From: Pseudomonas sp.
Lineage (GTDB): Bacteria; Pseudomonadota; Gammaproteobacteria; Pseudomonadales; Pseudomonadaceae
Reading direction: 5' to 3'
Length of the DNA: 64,000 nucleotides
Assembly: GCA_007713455.1 (NCBI GenBank)
Contig: VMRT01000020.1
Span: 1 to 64,000, forward strand
This document shows, piece after piece, positions 25,770-33,842 of the stretch. The notes under the pieces are model-generated. The model was given only the letters and a program-made list of their open reading frames with translations, was not told where the DNA came from and did not search any database. Position 1 is the first letter of the stretch; every line of letters starts with the position of its first letter. A program made the translations under genes and the position numbers.

Positions 25770-28700
25770 GTGTTCGAACGTATCATTCGCTTTTCTATAG
25801 AGCATCGCTGGCTGGTTTTGCTAGCCGTGCTTGGCATGGCAGCGTTAGGAGCTTACAGCTACCAAAAGCTGCCTATCGATGCTGTCCCTGATATCACCAA
25901 CGTACAGGTGCAAATCAACACTGCGGCCCCAGGTTATTCCCCGCTGGAAGTGGAGCAGCGCATTACCTACCCGCTCGAGACGGTAATGGCCGGGTTGCCC
26001 AAGCTCGAGCAGACCCGTTCCTTGTCTCGATATGGACTTTCTCAGATCACAGTTATTTTTGAGGAAGGCACTGACATCTATTTTGCCCGCCAACTTGTGA
26101 ATGAGCGCTTGGGAGGGGCCAAAGATCAGCTTCCGGAAGGCGTCACTCCAACACTTGGCCCTATTTCCACTGGGCTTGGCGAAATCTATTTTTGGACGGT
26201 TGAAGCTGAGGACGGTGCCACCAAATCGGACGGTACGCCTTATACCTCTGCTGACTTGCGTGAGATTCAAGATTGGATCATCAAACCGCAAGTCCGCAAT
26301 GTACCAGGCGTAACTGAGATCAATACGATCGGAGGATATGCAAAGGAATATCAGATCGCCCCCAATCCAGACACTTTGCGGTCGTTTGGACTGACATTAC
26401 AAGATCTGATCGAAGCGGTTGAGCAAAACAATAACAATCTAGGTGCCGGATATATTGAAAAACGCGGCGAGCAGTATCTTGTTCGTGCTCCAGGACAAAT
26501 GCAATCAGTAGAGGACATCCGCAATACCCTTATTAGCAACGTTGACGGTACCCCAGTACGTATCCGCGACGTTGCGACGGTAGAGGTTGGAAAGGAGCTC
26601 CGTACTGGCGCAGCCACCGAGAATGGCCGCGAAGTGGTTCTAGGTACGGCTTTCATGCTTATCGGTGAAAATAGCCGGGTAGTTTCTAGGGCTGTCGATG
26701 ACAAGATGAAAGAGATAAACCTTTCGCTTCCAGAGGGCGTAAAGGCGATTACTGTCTACGATCGAACTGTACTCGTAGACAAAGCTATATCCACCGTTAA
26801 GAAGAACCTCACTGAGGGTGCCATTCTTGTTGTGGTTATACTTTTTCTCTTCTTGGGCAATATCCGTGCGGCGATCCTAACCGCACTTGTTATACCGCTG
26901 GCGATGCTCTTTACGTTCACCGGCATGGTAGCCAACGAGGTCAGCGCCAACCTGATGAGCTTAGGCGCATTGGATTTCGGCATCATTATCGATGGTGCCG
27001 TGGTGATTGTTGAGAACTGCGTGCGTCGACTTGCTCACGCTCAGTCCCATCACGGGCGGGCATTAACGCTGTCCGAACGGCTTCATGAAGTGTTCGCTGC
27101 GGCAAAGGAAGTGCGTCGGCCTCTACTCTATGGGCAGCTGATCATTATGATCGTATATCTGCCGATATTCGCCCTTACAGGGGTAGAAGGTAAGATGTTC
27201 ACGCCCATGGCGTTTACCGTAGTGACAGCGCTATTCGGGGCGATGATTCTCTCGGTGACGTTCGTCCCGGCAGCCGTTGCGCTCTTTATCGGCAAGCGTG
27301 TTACAGAGAAGGAAAACTTTCTAATCCGCAATGCTAAACGGGCCTACGCACCTGCATTCGATGCGGTGATGTCCAACAAGCCAGTAGTGCTCACCTTTGC
27401 CGTTGTTGCAGTTGTACTTTCCGGCCTCGTAGGGGCACGTATGGGCAGTGAATTCGTGCCTAGCCTCAACGAGGGGGACTTCGCTATCCAAGCCCTTCGT
27501 GTACCGGCTACCAGCCTTAGTCAGTCTGTCGAGATGCAGCAGCAGCTGGAGCGAAAGCTCATGGATGAGTTTCCGGAGATCGAGCGGATTTTTGCGCGCA
27601 CAGGCACTGCGGAGGTGGCATCCGATGCCATGCCTCCAAACATCTCTGACGGGTACGTCATGCTGAAGCCACAAGAGCAGTGGCCGGATCCAGGCAAGTC
27701 GCGCGACGAACTCTTAAGCGAGGTCCAAGCATCCGCCGCTGAGTTACCGGGCAATAACTACGAGTTTTCCCAGCCTATTCAGCTGCGTTTCAACGAGTTG
27801 ATTTCCGGTGTTCGTGCCGCTGTAGCCGTGAAAATCTATGGTGATGACATGGAGGTTCTTAACAGCACGGCGGCGGAAGTGTCCGAGGTGCTAGGACAAG
27901 TACCAGGCGCCTCCGAGGTTACGGTCGAGCAAACGACTGGCCTTCCTATGCTCACGATTGATATCGATCGCGATCAAATCGCACGATACGGCCTGAGTTT
28001 AGATACCGTCCAGCAAGCGGTTGCAGTAGCCATCGGGGGCCGAGAGGCAGGCACCTTGTTTCAAGGAGACCGGCGTTTCGATATCGTAGTTCGTTTACCG
28101 GACGAGATACGAAGCGATCTCGCCGCAATTGAGAGGCTCCCAATTGCCCTTCCAAGGGAATTAAACAGCGCCATAAGTTATATCCCCCTCGGCGAGGTGG
28201 CCACTCTGGATTTGGCCCCCGGTCCGAATCAGATCAGTAGAGAGGAAGGGAAACGGCGAATTGTCGTTAGTGCAAACGTCCGTGGTCGGGACATTGGATC
28301 ATTCGTATCTGAGGCAGAACAGAAAATCCAGGCCCAAGTAGATATCCCGGCAGGTTATTGGATCGACTGGGGCGGTACCTTCGAGCAGCTTGAATCGGCA
28401 ACGAAGCGGCTGCAGATCGTCGTCCCCGTGGCGCTGCTCCTGGTGTTCATTCTGCTTTTCATGATGTTCAACAATGTCAAAGACGGCTTATTGGTCTTTA
28501 CAGGGATTCCATTTGCGCTCACCGGAGGCATTGTTGCGCTGTGGCTGAGAGATATCCCGTTGTCCATTTCAGCAGGAGTTGGCTTTATTGCTCTGTCAGG
28601 CGTCGCCGTTCTAAATGGCCTGGTAATGATCTCCTTCATCCGTAGCCTACGGGAGCAAGGTTTACCTCTGGACACCGCGATCCGCGAGGGAGCTCTGACC

Positions 28701-28940
28701 CGGCTACGGCCGGTATTGATGACAGCCTTGGTGGCTTCACTCGGGTTCGTTCCGATGGCCTTGAATGTGGGTACCGGTGCAGAGGTACAACGTCCCCTTG
28801 CGACAGTGGTAATCGGAGGGATTCTCTCCTCAACGGTGCTAACGCTATTAGTGCTACCGTTGCTCTACCAGCTGGCTCATCGGCGCGAAGACGAATTGGA
28901 GGAGCAAGAAATTGCGCTAGCCGCTGACAGAACTAGCTAG
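25770..28940 (+). CDS. czcA: CzcA, RND proton/cation antiporter
   Basis: The 1056-residue inner-membrane RND pump exports Zn, Cd and Co. The proton-relay motif DFGIIIDGAVVIVEN places D402, D408 and E415 exactly as in the CzcA of Cupriavidus metallidurans. Two sets of membrane helices surround two large periplasmic loops (about 35-335 and 560-865). The start is GTG 16 bases after czcB. It is the third gene of czcICBA. A GC-rich terminator follows the stop. Confidence 0.95.
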   Translation: MFERIIRFSIEHRWLVLLAVLGMAALGAYSYQKLPIDAVPDITNVQVQINTAAPGYSPLEVEQRITYPLETVMAGLPKLEQTRSLSRYGLSQITVIFEEGTDIYFARQLVNERLGGAKDQLPEGVTPTLGPISTGLGEIYFWTVEAEDGATKSDGTPYTSADLREIQDWIIKPQVRNVPGVTEINTIGGYAKEYQIAPNPDTLRSFGLTLQDLIEAVEQNNNNLGAGYIEKRGEQYLVRAPGQMQSVEDIRNTLISNVDGTPVRIRDVATVEVGKELRTGAATENGREVVLGTAFMLIGENSRVVSRAVDDKMKEINLSLPEGVKAITVYDRTVLVDKAISTVKKNLTEGAILVVVILFLFLGNIRAAILTALVIPLAMLFTFTGMVANEVSANLMSLGALDFGIIIDGAVVIVENCVRRLAHAQSHHGRALTLSERLHEVFAAAKEVRRPLLYGQLIIMIVYLPIFALTGVEGKMFTPMAFTVVTALFGAMILSVTFVPAAVALFIGKRVTEKENFLIRNAKRAYAPAFDAVMSNKPVVLTFAVVAVVLSGLVGARMGSEFVPSLNEGDFAIQALRVPATSLSQSVEMQQQLERKLMDEFPEIERIFARTGTAEVASDAMPPNISDGYVMLKPQEQWPDPGKSRDELLSEVQASAAELPGNNYEFSQPIQLRFNELISGVRAAVAVKIYGDDMEVLNSTAAEVSEVLGQVPGASEVTVEQTTGLPMLTIDIDRDQIARYGLSLDTVQQAVAVAIGGREAGTLFQGDRRFDIVVRLPDEIRSDLAAIERLPIALPRELNSAISYIPLGEVATLDLAPGPNQISREEGKRRIVVSANVRGRDIGSFVSEAEQKIQAQVDIPAGYWIDWGGTFEQLESATKRLQIVVPVALLLVFILLFMMFNNVKDGLLVFTGIPFALTGGIVALWLRDIPLSISAGVGFIALSGVAVLNGLVMISFIRSLREQGLPLDTAIREGALTRLRPVLMTALVASLGFVPMALNVGTGAEVQRPLATVVIGGILSSTVLTLLVLPLLYQLAHRREDELEEQEIALAADRTS

Positions 28941-28962
28941 AAAATCGAGTGGCGGCACACAA

Positions 28963-28998
28963 CGCCCCGTTCTTGCTAGCTAGCGAGAACGGGGCGTG
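28963..28998 (+). terminator. Terminator after czcCBA
   Basis: CGCCCCGTTCT pairs with AGAACGGGGCG around a TAGC-rich loop, 22 bases after the czcA stop. The T tract is weak (TGTTGGTTT), so it may be an imperfect terminator. Confidence 0.65.
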
Positions 28999-29492
28999 TT
29001 GGTTTCGGAGTGCTAAGATTCAGCTGCGGCGCAGCGGGCAGCAAAGCCTTTATAGCGTAGGTCTAATGCATCTAAGCGGTGAATAGAAAGGGTGCTCAGC
29101 GCTTAGTGCGTATGACTCCGCGCTACATACGCCTCCTCGGCTGATGGCTTTCACCCACGGTGAGCTGACGAAAAAAGATTATGCAAGCAGCGGCTGAGCT
29201 GCCCCGGGCGGCAGCACGGGCGATAGCTACGAAAACGCCCTGGCTGGACCGATCAGCGGGCTTTACAAGGCCGAGCTGACACCTTCAATCATGGACGAAC
29301 CGCGAGGCCGTTGAGAGGGCGACCCTGACATGGATGCGTTGTACGCCACCAGCGTCTGTTCAGCCCAATCGGATATGCTCTTGCGAACGCTAATAACAAA
29401 CAGATCAGGCGATAGCGGCCTGACTTAACGAAACGGCCTATAAAGGCCAGGGCGATTCGCTGGTAGCGATTTTGCGTGCAAGTGATGGACAC

Positions 29493-29516
29493 AAAAAAGC
29501 GCCCCGAAGGGCGCTT
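29493..29516 (-). terminator. Terminator of the PtrA-like gene
   Basis: The hairpin AAGCGCCC-CGAA-GGGCGCTT (29497-29516) is followed on the minus strand by six T (29493-29498), 68 bases after the stop at 29584. Confidence 0.8.
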
Positions 29517-29583
29517 AGAGTACAACTGCTACCAACGGAGCTTGGAAGCTGGCGGCGGCGGATATCGTTCGGATATTAAGTGG

Positions 29584-29814
29584 TTAGTCAGCTTTGGTTT
29601 CTTTTTTGATTTCCATGTTGTTCTGATCCTGGCGAATATCATTAACCTTCAACTCGCCTGCTTTTTTTTCGGCGGATTCGGTTCCGTGAATTCGCTTTTG
29701 ATCTGCTCGGAATTTTTCATTAAATTTAATCGAGCGGTCGTAGCCATCTTCTGCATAAGACAATGCGGAGCCGAATATTACCGATCCAACAACAATAGAT
29801 TTCAACAGATTCAT
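29584..29814 (-). CDS. Small secreted PtrA-like protein (copy 1)
   Basis: The 76-residue exported protein has a signal peptide (MNLLKSIVVGSVIFGSALSYA) and a short charged mature part beginning EDGYDRSIKFNEKFRADQKR. The sequence right after the signal cleavage matches the pattern A-E-(G/D)-G-x-(D/E)-R-(T/S) seen in two other small genes in this window (50652 and 62229), and in the N-terminal region of Pseudomonas PtrA, a copper-induced small protein. The start at MNLLKS is preferred; the frame extends back to 29913 through non-family sequence. Its promoter area carries a strong ATTACA palindrome, so metal control is likely. Confidence 0.7.
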   Translation of the reverse strand: MNLLKSIVVGSVIFGSALSYAEDGYDRSIKFNEKFRADQKRIHGTESAEKKAGELKVNDIRQDQNNMEIKKETKAD

Positions 29815-29920
29815 AGGGCAGTCCTCGCTAAATTCAAAGGTGTCTTGCTGAGCTTTATCGGTGAGCTCTACAGGTTCGAATGAATTTTGCGTGACTGAAG
29901 CTAACAGCAGCATGAGCGAA

Positions 29921-29945
29921 GCATTACATTATTGAAATGTAATGC
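29921..29945. promoter_or_regulatory. Long palindrome in the PtrA-like/czcD control region
   Basis: Ten-base arms GCATTACATT and AATGTAATGC surround a five-base centre. It is the longest perfect dyad among the ATTAC sites, about 107 bases upstream of the PtrA-like start. Confidence 0.6.
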
Positions 29946-30044
29946 TCCCATTGTGCAGTGACATGATCGCCTTGCTTCGTCATTTCAGCACCGAGGCGCA
30001 CCAATCTGCAAGGGGCTTGAGCCTACGGCAAGAATGGTCGGAAG

Positions 30045-30060
30045 ATTACATTATTGTCAT
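30045..30060. promoter_or_regulatory. CzcR/CopR-box-like site upstream of czcD
   Basis: ATTACATTATTGTCAT matches the ATTACA-N4-TGTAAT motif except for one base in the right arm. Confidence 0.5.
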
Positions 30061-30308
30061 CTTCAGGGCATGGCACCGCATAATCCATATCATTAGCGAG
30101 CAACGTCGTTTAGCGTCTGAGAGAGATCGACCTGTTATCGGCAAGTTAAAGACGATAACGCACGAACTTGCTCGAGAGTGGTCGCATTTTCTGTCAGTGT
30201 GGCTTGGAGGGCCCGATGGTATAGGCGCTAGTATTTTTATTATCTCTTATGGGCGGTCGTTTGGCTCCCCTATTTTTCTTACGCTAGTTTTTAAGGAGCG
30301 GTAAAAAT

Positions 30309-31229
30309 ATGGCTCACGAACATAACCATAACACCGAAGCCATGGGTGATAAGCGTTTAATCGCAGCTATTGGCGTTAATACTGCATTAACTCTGGCACA
30401 AGTTGTTGGCGGAATACTTTCTGGAAGTTTATCGCTCATAGCTGATGCGCTACATAACTTTAGCGATGCCGCATCACTGGTTATTGCGCTCATCGCACGT
30501 AAGATCGGCCGCAAACCGCCAGATGCTTTTAAAACCTTTGGCTACCGACGCAGTGAAACCATAGCGGCTTTGATTAACTTGGTCACGCTGATTATCGTTG
30601 GTCTCTACCTCATCTACGAAGCTATAGGTCGGTTTTTTGCCCCGCAGCCCATTGAAGGATGGACAGTGGTCGTGGTGGCGGGAATAGCCTTGATTGTAGA
30701 TATCGCTACGGCTTTGCTGACCTACACAATGTCTAAGGACAGCATGAATATAAAGGCGGCATTCTTGCACAACGTGTCGGATGCGCTGGCCTCCGTCGGC
30801 GTCATTATTGCCGGAACATTAATCCTCCTGTATGGCTGGTATTGGACAGATACTCTCCTGACACTGATGATTGCTGGGTACGTGCTCTGGCAGGGCTTTA
30901 GCATGCTGCCTAAAACCATTCACTTGTTAATGGAGGGCGCACCAGAAGGAGTTTCCATCGCCGATATAATCAACGTCATGGAACAAGTAGACGATGTTGA
31001 AAGTGTGCACCACGTGCATGTTTGGGAAATCGCGGAACACACAACTGCATTGGAAGCCCACGTTGTCATAAATAAGGCTAATCTGCCTGATATCGAACGG
31101 GTGAAGACCGATTTAAAACGAGTACTCCATGAGCAATTCAAAGTCAGCCACTCGACACTTGAAATGGAGCTAGACGGCAGTGTTTGTATCGACACCAGGC
31201 AGGCCGACAGTCATCGCAGCGAAGCATAA
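30309..31229 (+). CDS. czcD: CzcD-type cation diffusion facilitator
   Basis: The 306-residue inner-membrane protein exports divalent metals in exchange for protons. An N-terminal His cluster (HEHNHN) precedes six membrane helices. The transport site is the zinc-type HD-HD set: D46/H49/D53 region (ADALHNFSDA) and H154/D158 (FLHNVSDAL). The C-terminal cytoplasmic domain shows SVHHVHVWEIAEHTTALEAHVV with metal-binding histidines. AGGAG precedes the ATG. Base composition is AT-richer than the czc genes before it, so it may have a separate origin. It probably removes cytoplasmic zinc or cadmium for the CzcCBA pump. Confidence 0.92.
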   Translation: MAHEHNHNTEAMGDKRLIAAIGVNTALTLAQVVGGILSGSLSLIADALHNFSDAASLVIALIARKIGRKPPDAFKTFGYRRSETIAALINLVTLIIVGLYLIYEAIGRFFAPQPIEGWTVVVVAGIALIVDIATALLTYTMSKDSMNIKAAFLHNVSDALASVGVIIAGTLILLYGWYWTDTLLTLMIAGYVLWQGFSMLPKTIHLLMEGAPEGVSIADIINVMEQVDDVESVHHVHVWEIAEHTTALEAHVVINKANLPDIERVKTDLKRVLHEQFKVSHSTLEMELDGSVCIDTRQADSHRSEA

Positions 31230-31441
31230 GCCTGCTTTGCGCTCAACGCTGTTGCTAGGTAGTTAGCTCGATATCAACGGAGTGAACTTGCGACATCACT
31301 ATTGGCGCTATGTCCTCTACCAGAGACATGTTAGCGGCATGTGGCCAAATCAGCTCTCACGAGGAGATTAGGCTAGGTCGTGGCTCCTTCGGCGGGCTGC
31401 AGCGACGAGCAAGCCCCGCCAGTCGCTACCGCCGCGGACGC

Positions 31442-31903
31442 TCAGAGCCAGCGGCGAACTCGTGCACGGTAGCGGGCAAATGATTCGCCGAACAATGCTT
31501 CCAGCGCCCACTCTTCAGCTGCGATCTGGAAACGGTTCATGTACAGCACGAAAGCAACCACGCCCAGCAGTGTTAGAGGTGAGGCCAAGGCCAGCGCCCA
31601 AGCCGCCAGAATAATGGCGAAGCCTAAGTACATGGGGTTGCGGCTGTAATGGTAGATGCCAGCCTCCACCAATGCCGAAGCCTGCTGCGGCTGCAATGGA
31701 TTGACAGTAGTACGTGCGCGGCGAAACGACAGTACGCCGGCGAAACACACGCCGAGCCCCAGGAACAGTACCGGCAAAGCGAAGGTCAGACACGCGGTCC
31801 ATGCCAGTTCGATGCTCGGCAATCTGGATCCCGACAACCCCATCAGCAGAGCGATCAGGCCCGCTACGAGCAGCGGTGGCACGCGGTTCTCCAGCGCGCT
31901 CAT
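31442..31903 (-). CDS. Isoprenylcysteine carboxylmethyltransferase/PEMT-like membrane methyltransferase
   Basis: The 153-residue protein has four or five hydrophobic segments and the family motif SRNPMYLG (about residues 88-95) with a later E-E-x-x-L and FGESFARYRARVRRWL C-terminus. Bacterial members use S-adenosylmethionine and are common beside metal or disulfide genes, but the acceptor is unknown. It lies four bases after the DsbA-like gene and is the last gene of a dsbB-dsbA-methyltransferase operon. Confidence 0.8.
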   Translation of the reverse strand: MSALENRVPPLLVAGLIALLMGLSGSRLPSIELAWTACLTFALPVLFLGLGVCFAGVLSFRRARTTVNPLQPQQASALVEAGIYHYSRNPMYLGFAIILAAWALALASPLTLLGVVAFVLYMNRFQIAAEEWALEALFGESFARYRARVRRWL

Positions 31904-31907
31904 AGTG

Positions 31908-32588
31908 TCATTCCCGTGCCTTGGCCACTTCGCTGCTCACTAATCGGCGCAGCGGCTCCGGGCCGAACTCGCTGAGCGCACGACCATTTACAAAAAAGGT
32001 CGGGGTGCCACGAATCCCAACGGCCTTGACGTCCTGCATGTCCGTTTCAAGCACGGCGTTGACGCTAGGCGTATGCATGTCCTGGCGGGCCTGCTCCAAG
32101 TTCAAACCGACGCGCTCGGCAGCAGCCCATGCCTGCGTGACTTTGGGGTCGTCGTGCCAACCGGGCTGGGCCTCCAGCACGGCCTCCAGCACTTTTTCAT
32201 GAAGATTTTGCTTACGCGCCGCCTCCAGCATCCGTGATACCTCTTCGGAGCCCTGATGGAATAGCACATAGCGCAGCACCAAACGCACATCTTCCGGGTT
32301 CTCGGCGAGTATCTGCTTCACATAGGGATGGAATGCGCGGCATGCTTCGCAGGAAGGATCGAAGAATTCGACGATGGTCACTGGAGCCTGCGCCGGACCA
32401 AATACTGGTGAGTGGAAGCGAACCAGTTGGCCGCCGTTCTGTTTGGGTTGTGTCCCGGTCTCTTGGGCGGTCGAACCGGGAGCCTGGGCCTGTTGAGGCG
32501 ACTGCGACGGGGAATAGAAGAATGCGGCGGCAGCAAACACGGCCAGGACCACGACACTGGTGATCAAGACCACGGAACGGCGATTCAT
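31908..32588 (-). CDS. DsbA-like periplasmic thiol oxidoreductase
   Basis: The 226-residue protein is anchored by an N-terminal helix (VVLITSVVVLAVFAAAAFFY). Its thioredoxin-fold domain has the active site CEAC in FFDPSCEACRAFHPYVK and the cis-proline loop GIRGTPTFFVNG. It should form or shuffle disulfides in exported proteins. The ATG at 32588 overlaps the DsbB stop by four bases; the upstream frame to 32897 runs inside the dsbB gene. Its place among metal-resistance genes fits protection or maturation of Cys-rich periplasmic proteins. Confidence 0.88.
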   Translation of the reverse strand: MNRRSVVLITSVVVLAVFAAAAFFYSPSQSPQQAQAPGSTAQETGTQPKQNGGQLVRFHSPVFGPAQAPVTIVEFFDPSCEACRAFHPYVKQILAENPEDVRLVLRYVLFHQGSEEVSRMLEAARKQNLHEKVLEAVLEAQPGWHDDPKVTQAWAAAERVGLNLEQARQDMHTPSVNAVLETDMQDVKAVGIRGTPTFFVNGRALSEFGPEPLRRLVSSEVAKARE

Positions 32589-33019
32589 GAGGTGGTTCTC
32601 CGACGGATGAGAATGAGCAGGATGGCGATAAGGATAAAAGCGAACAAGGCAAGTGCCGGCAGGGGCACCACGCCGAAGAGGGTCATTCCGGCGCCTGAGC
32701 AGGATGGACCAGTGGCCGTGCAGGGCTGGATCGGCTGTGGAATCAGCCCTGCATAGAGCAGCGTGTGAACAAATGCCAGTGCCGCACCGATAGCGGTCAG
32801 CGGCAGGGCATAGCGCCAGACAGTAAAATCCGAGCGGTAGCAGGCGATGGCCAGGATCACCGCCAGCGGAAACATAAAGGCGCGCTGGAACCAGCACAAA
32901 ACACAGGGTGGCTGGCCCATCACCTCGCCAATGAACAGCGCGGATAGGGTCGATACCAGTGCGACCAGCCAGGTTAGCAGTAGTAGATTCCAGGCCATGC
33001 CTGACGGTTGAGGCTTCAT
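32585..33019 (-). CDS. dsbB: DsbB-family disulfide bond formation protein
   Basis: The 144-residue inner-membrane protein has four helices, the quinone-side CVLC pair (GQPPCVLCWFQRAFMFP) and a second pair in the later periplasmic loop (PCTATGPSCSG). It reoxidises the DsbA-like protein encoded just after it, passing electrons to quinone. It is shorter than E. coli DsbB and closer to the BdbC type. A possible 20-codon frame precedes it. Confidence 0.88.
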   Translation of the reverse strand: MKPQPSGMAWNLLLLTWLVALVSTLSALFIGEVMGQPPCVLCWFQRAFMFPLAVILAIACYRSDFTVWRYALPLTAIGAALAFVHTLLYAGLIPQPIQPCTATGPSCSGAGMTLFGVVPLPALALFAFILIAILLILIRRRTTS

Positions 33020-33024
33020 TGCGG

Positions 33025-33087
33025 TTAACTCCAGGCGATGGCGAACACGTGGGTCAGAACCGCCATCCAGTTGATTCGAAACATCAT
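33025..33087 (-). CDS. Possible 20-residue membrane peptide upstream of dsbB
   Basis: A short frame (MMFRINWMAVLTHVFAIAWS) ends five bases before the dsbB start. It would be one hydrophobic helix. It could be a translated leader or small membrane protein of the operon, or chance; no sequence family is visible. Confidence 0.25.
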   Translation of the reverse strand: MMFRINWMAVLTHVFAIAWS

Positions 33088-33211
33088 GCGTCCTCTTATC
33101 AGCAATGTTTGTTGAGGCCGTTGCAGGCTTCGCCGGTGTATCTGGCTCACGGGATGCCGAAAAGCAACCACGCGGCCTCCTGCCACCGAACCCAGGGCTG
33201 GGTTATAACCG

Positions 33212-33494
33212 ATGTCAGTGAGCGAATCTTGTCCTATGCAACGAAGGGGATATCAAGATTCCGGGACTGGCTGGAAGAACACCAAATTGCACTGTACTTC
33301 GCTGCGGTGGCACCCGCTGCCATTGCAGGTTGAATTTGGAGCAACTCACCGATCCGGTCGCGATAGTCATCACCCCGGCGATTGCCGGGCTGATGTATGC
33401 CATGTTTCTAAAGATTCCTTCCGTGGAACTGCGAGCTTTTGTCATCGCCGCTTCGTCGTGCTTGTTGCTAGCCAACTTTCTGTTCGTGCCATGA
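33212..33494 (+). pseudogene. N-terminal fragment of an arsenic-type BASS transporter
   Basis: The translated pieces SRFRDWLEEHQIALYFAAVAPAA and, in a second frame, DPVAIVITPAIAGLMYAMFLKIPSVELRAF match the first helices of arsenic-resistance BASS transporters (WLExHQxxLYFAAV...PAxAxLMxxxFLxxP). The frame shifts near 33330, and the sequence then runs to a stop at 33492-33494 with most of the transporter absent. It is a dead remnant lying between the dsb operon and other gene scraps. Confidence 0.65.
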
Positions 33495-33579
33495 ATAGTG
33501 TGGCTGGTGACGTGGCCACTCTGATCGAACAAGGCCTTCTCCCCAGGGCATGGCCTCATTATCACCTATACTAAGAAAG

Positions 33580-33597
33580 TAACGATAAAATAGGTTA
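33580..33597. promoter_or_regulatory. Copy of the ArsR-upstream palindrome at a fragment boundary
   Basis: TAACGATAAAATAGGTTA differs at one base from the dyad at 16695-16712. It lies between the BASS transporter fragment and the 5'-nucleotidase fragment, where a former regulator or transporter promoter may have been. Confidence 0.4.
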
Positions 33598-33812
33598 TCA
33601 ACACCTTGCGCTTTTGGGGGGTGTACGTTGACGAGGCTTTTTTCCTAGGTGGCGTCGGTAAGGCCAAAGTGCTCAGCGCCTTCAACCCTCACATTTTCTT
33701 TGACGATCAAGATGTGCATTTGGAAGCAGCCGCGACCCTGGTGCCGTCTGCCAAAGTACCTTATCTGACTAAATCTGGCCTGGCCGGCTTGCTAGCTGCT
33801 CCAGTCGAGTAG
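33594..33812 (+). pseudogene. 5'-nucleotidase family protein, C-terminal fragment
   Basis: About 72 codons encode the C-terminal part of a cytosolic 5'-nucleotidase family protein: LRFWGVYVDEAFFLGGVGKA, then FNPHIFFDDQDVHLEAAA and VPSAKVPY. The catalytic N-terminal part is missing and there is no start codon with a ribosome-binding site. It is a remnant left of the DUF262 gene. Confidence 0.65.
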
Positions 33813-33842
33813 GTCGCCGTCTATGCACGCAAGGGAATGCCG

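Larger units (their letters stand above)
28941..29583. other. 643-bp gene-free region after czcA
   Basis: The region holds the czcCBA terminator at its left and the terminator of the PtrA-like gene at its right. Between them no reading frame looks real. The stretch 29156-29290 carries a GC-rich segment (GGCTGAGCTGCCCCGGGCGGCAG) that resembles decayed coding or insertion-sequence DNA, but no family can be named. Confidence 0.45.
29815..30308. other. Divergent metal-control region, PtrA-like gene and czcD
   Basis: These 494 bases lie between divergent genes. Two members of the ATTACA...TGTAAT motif family occur, at 29921-29945 and 30045-30060. An open frame of 120 codons (29942-30304, plus strand) crosses them but has no family resemblance and is rejected. 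Confidence 0.5.

Noticed and set aside
29942-30304. A 120-codon frame upstream of czcD
   Set aside because: It overlaps two operator-like palindromes, starts without a ribosome-binding site and shows no domain pattern; this is a control region.
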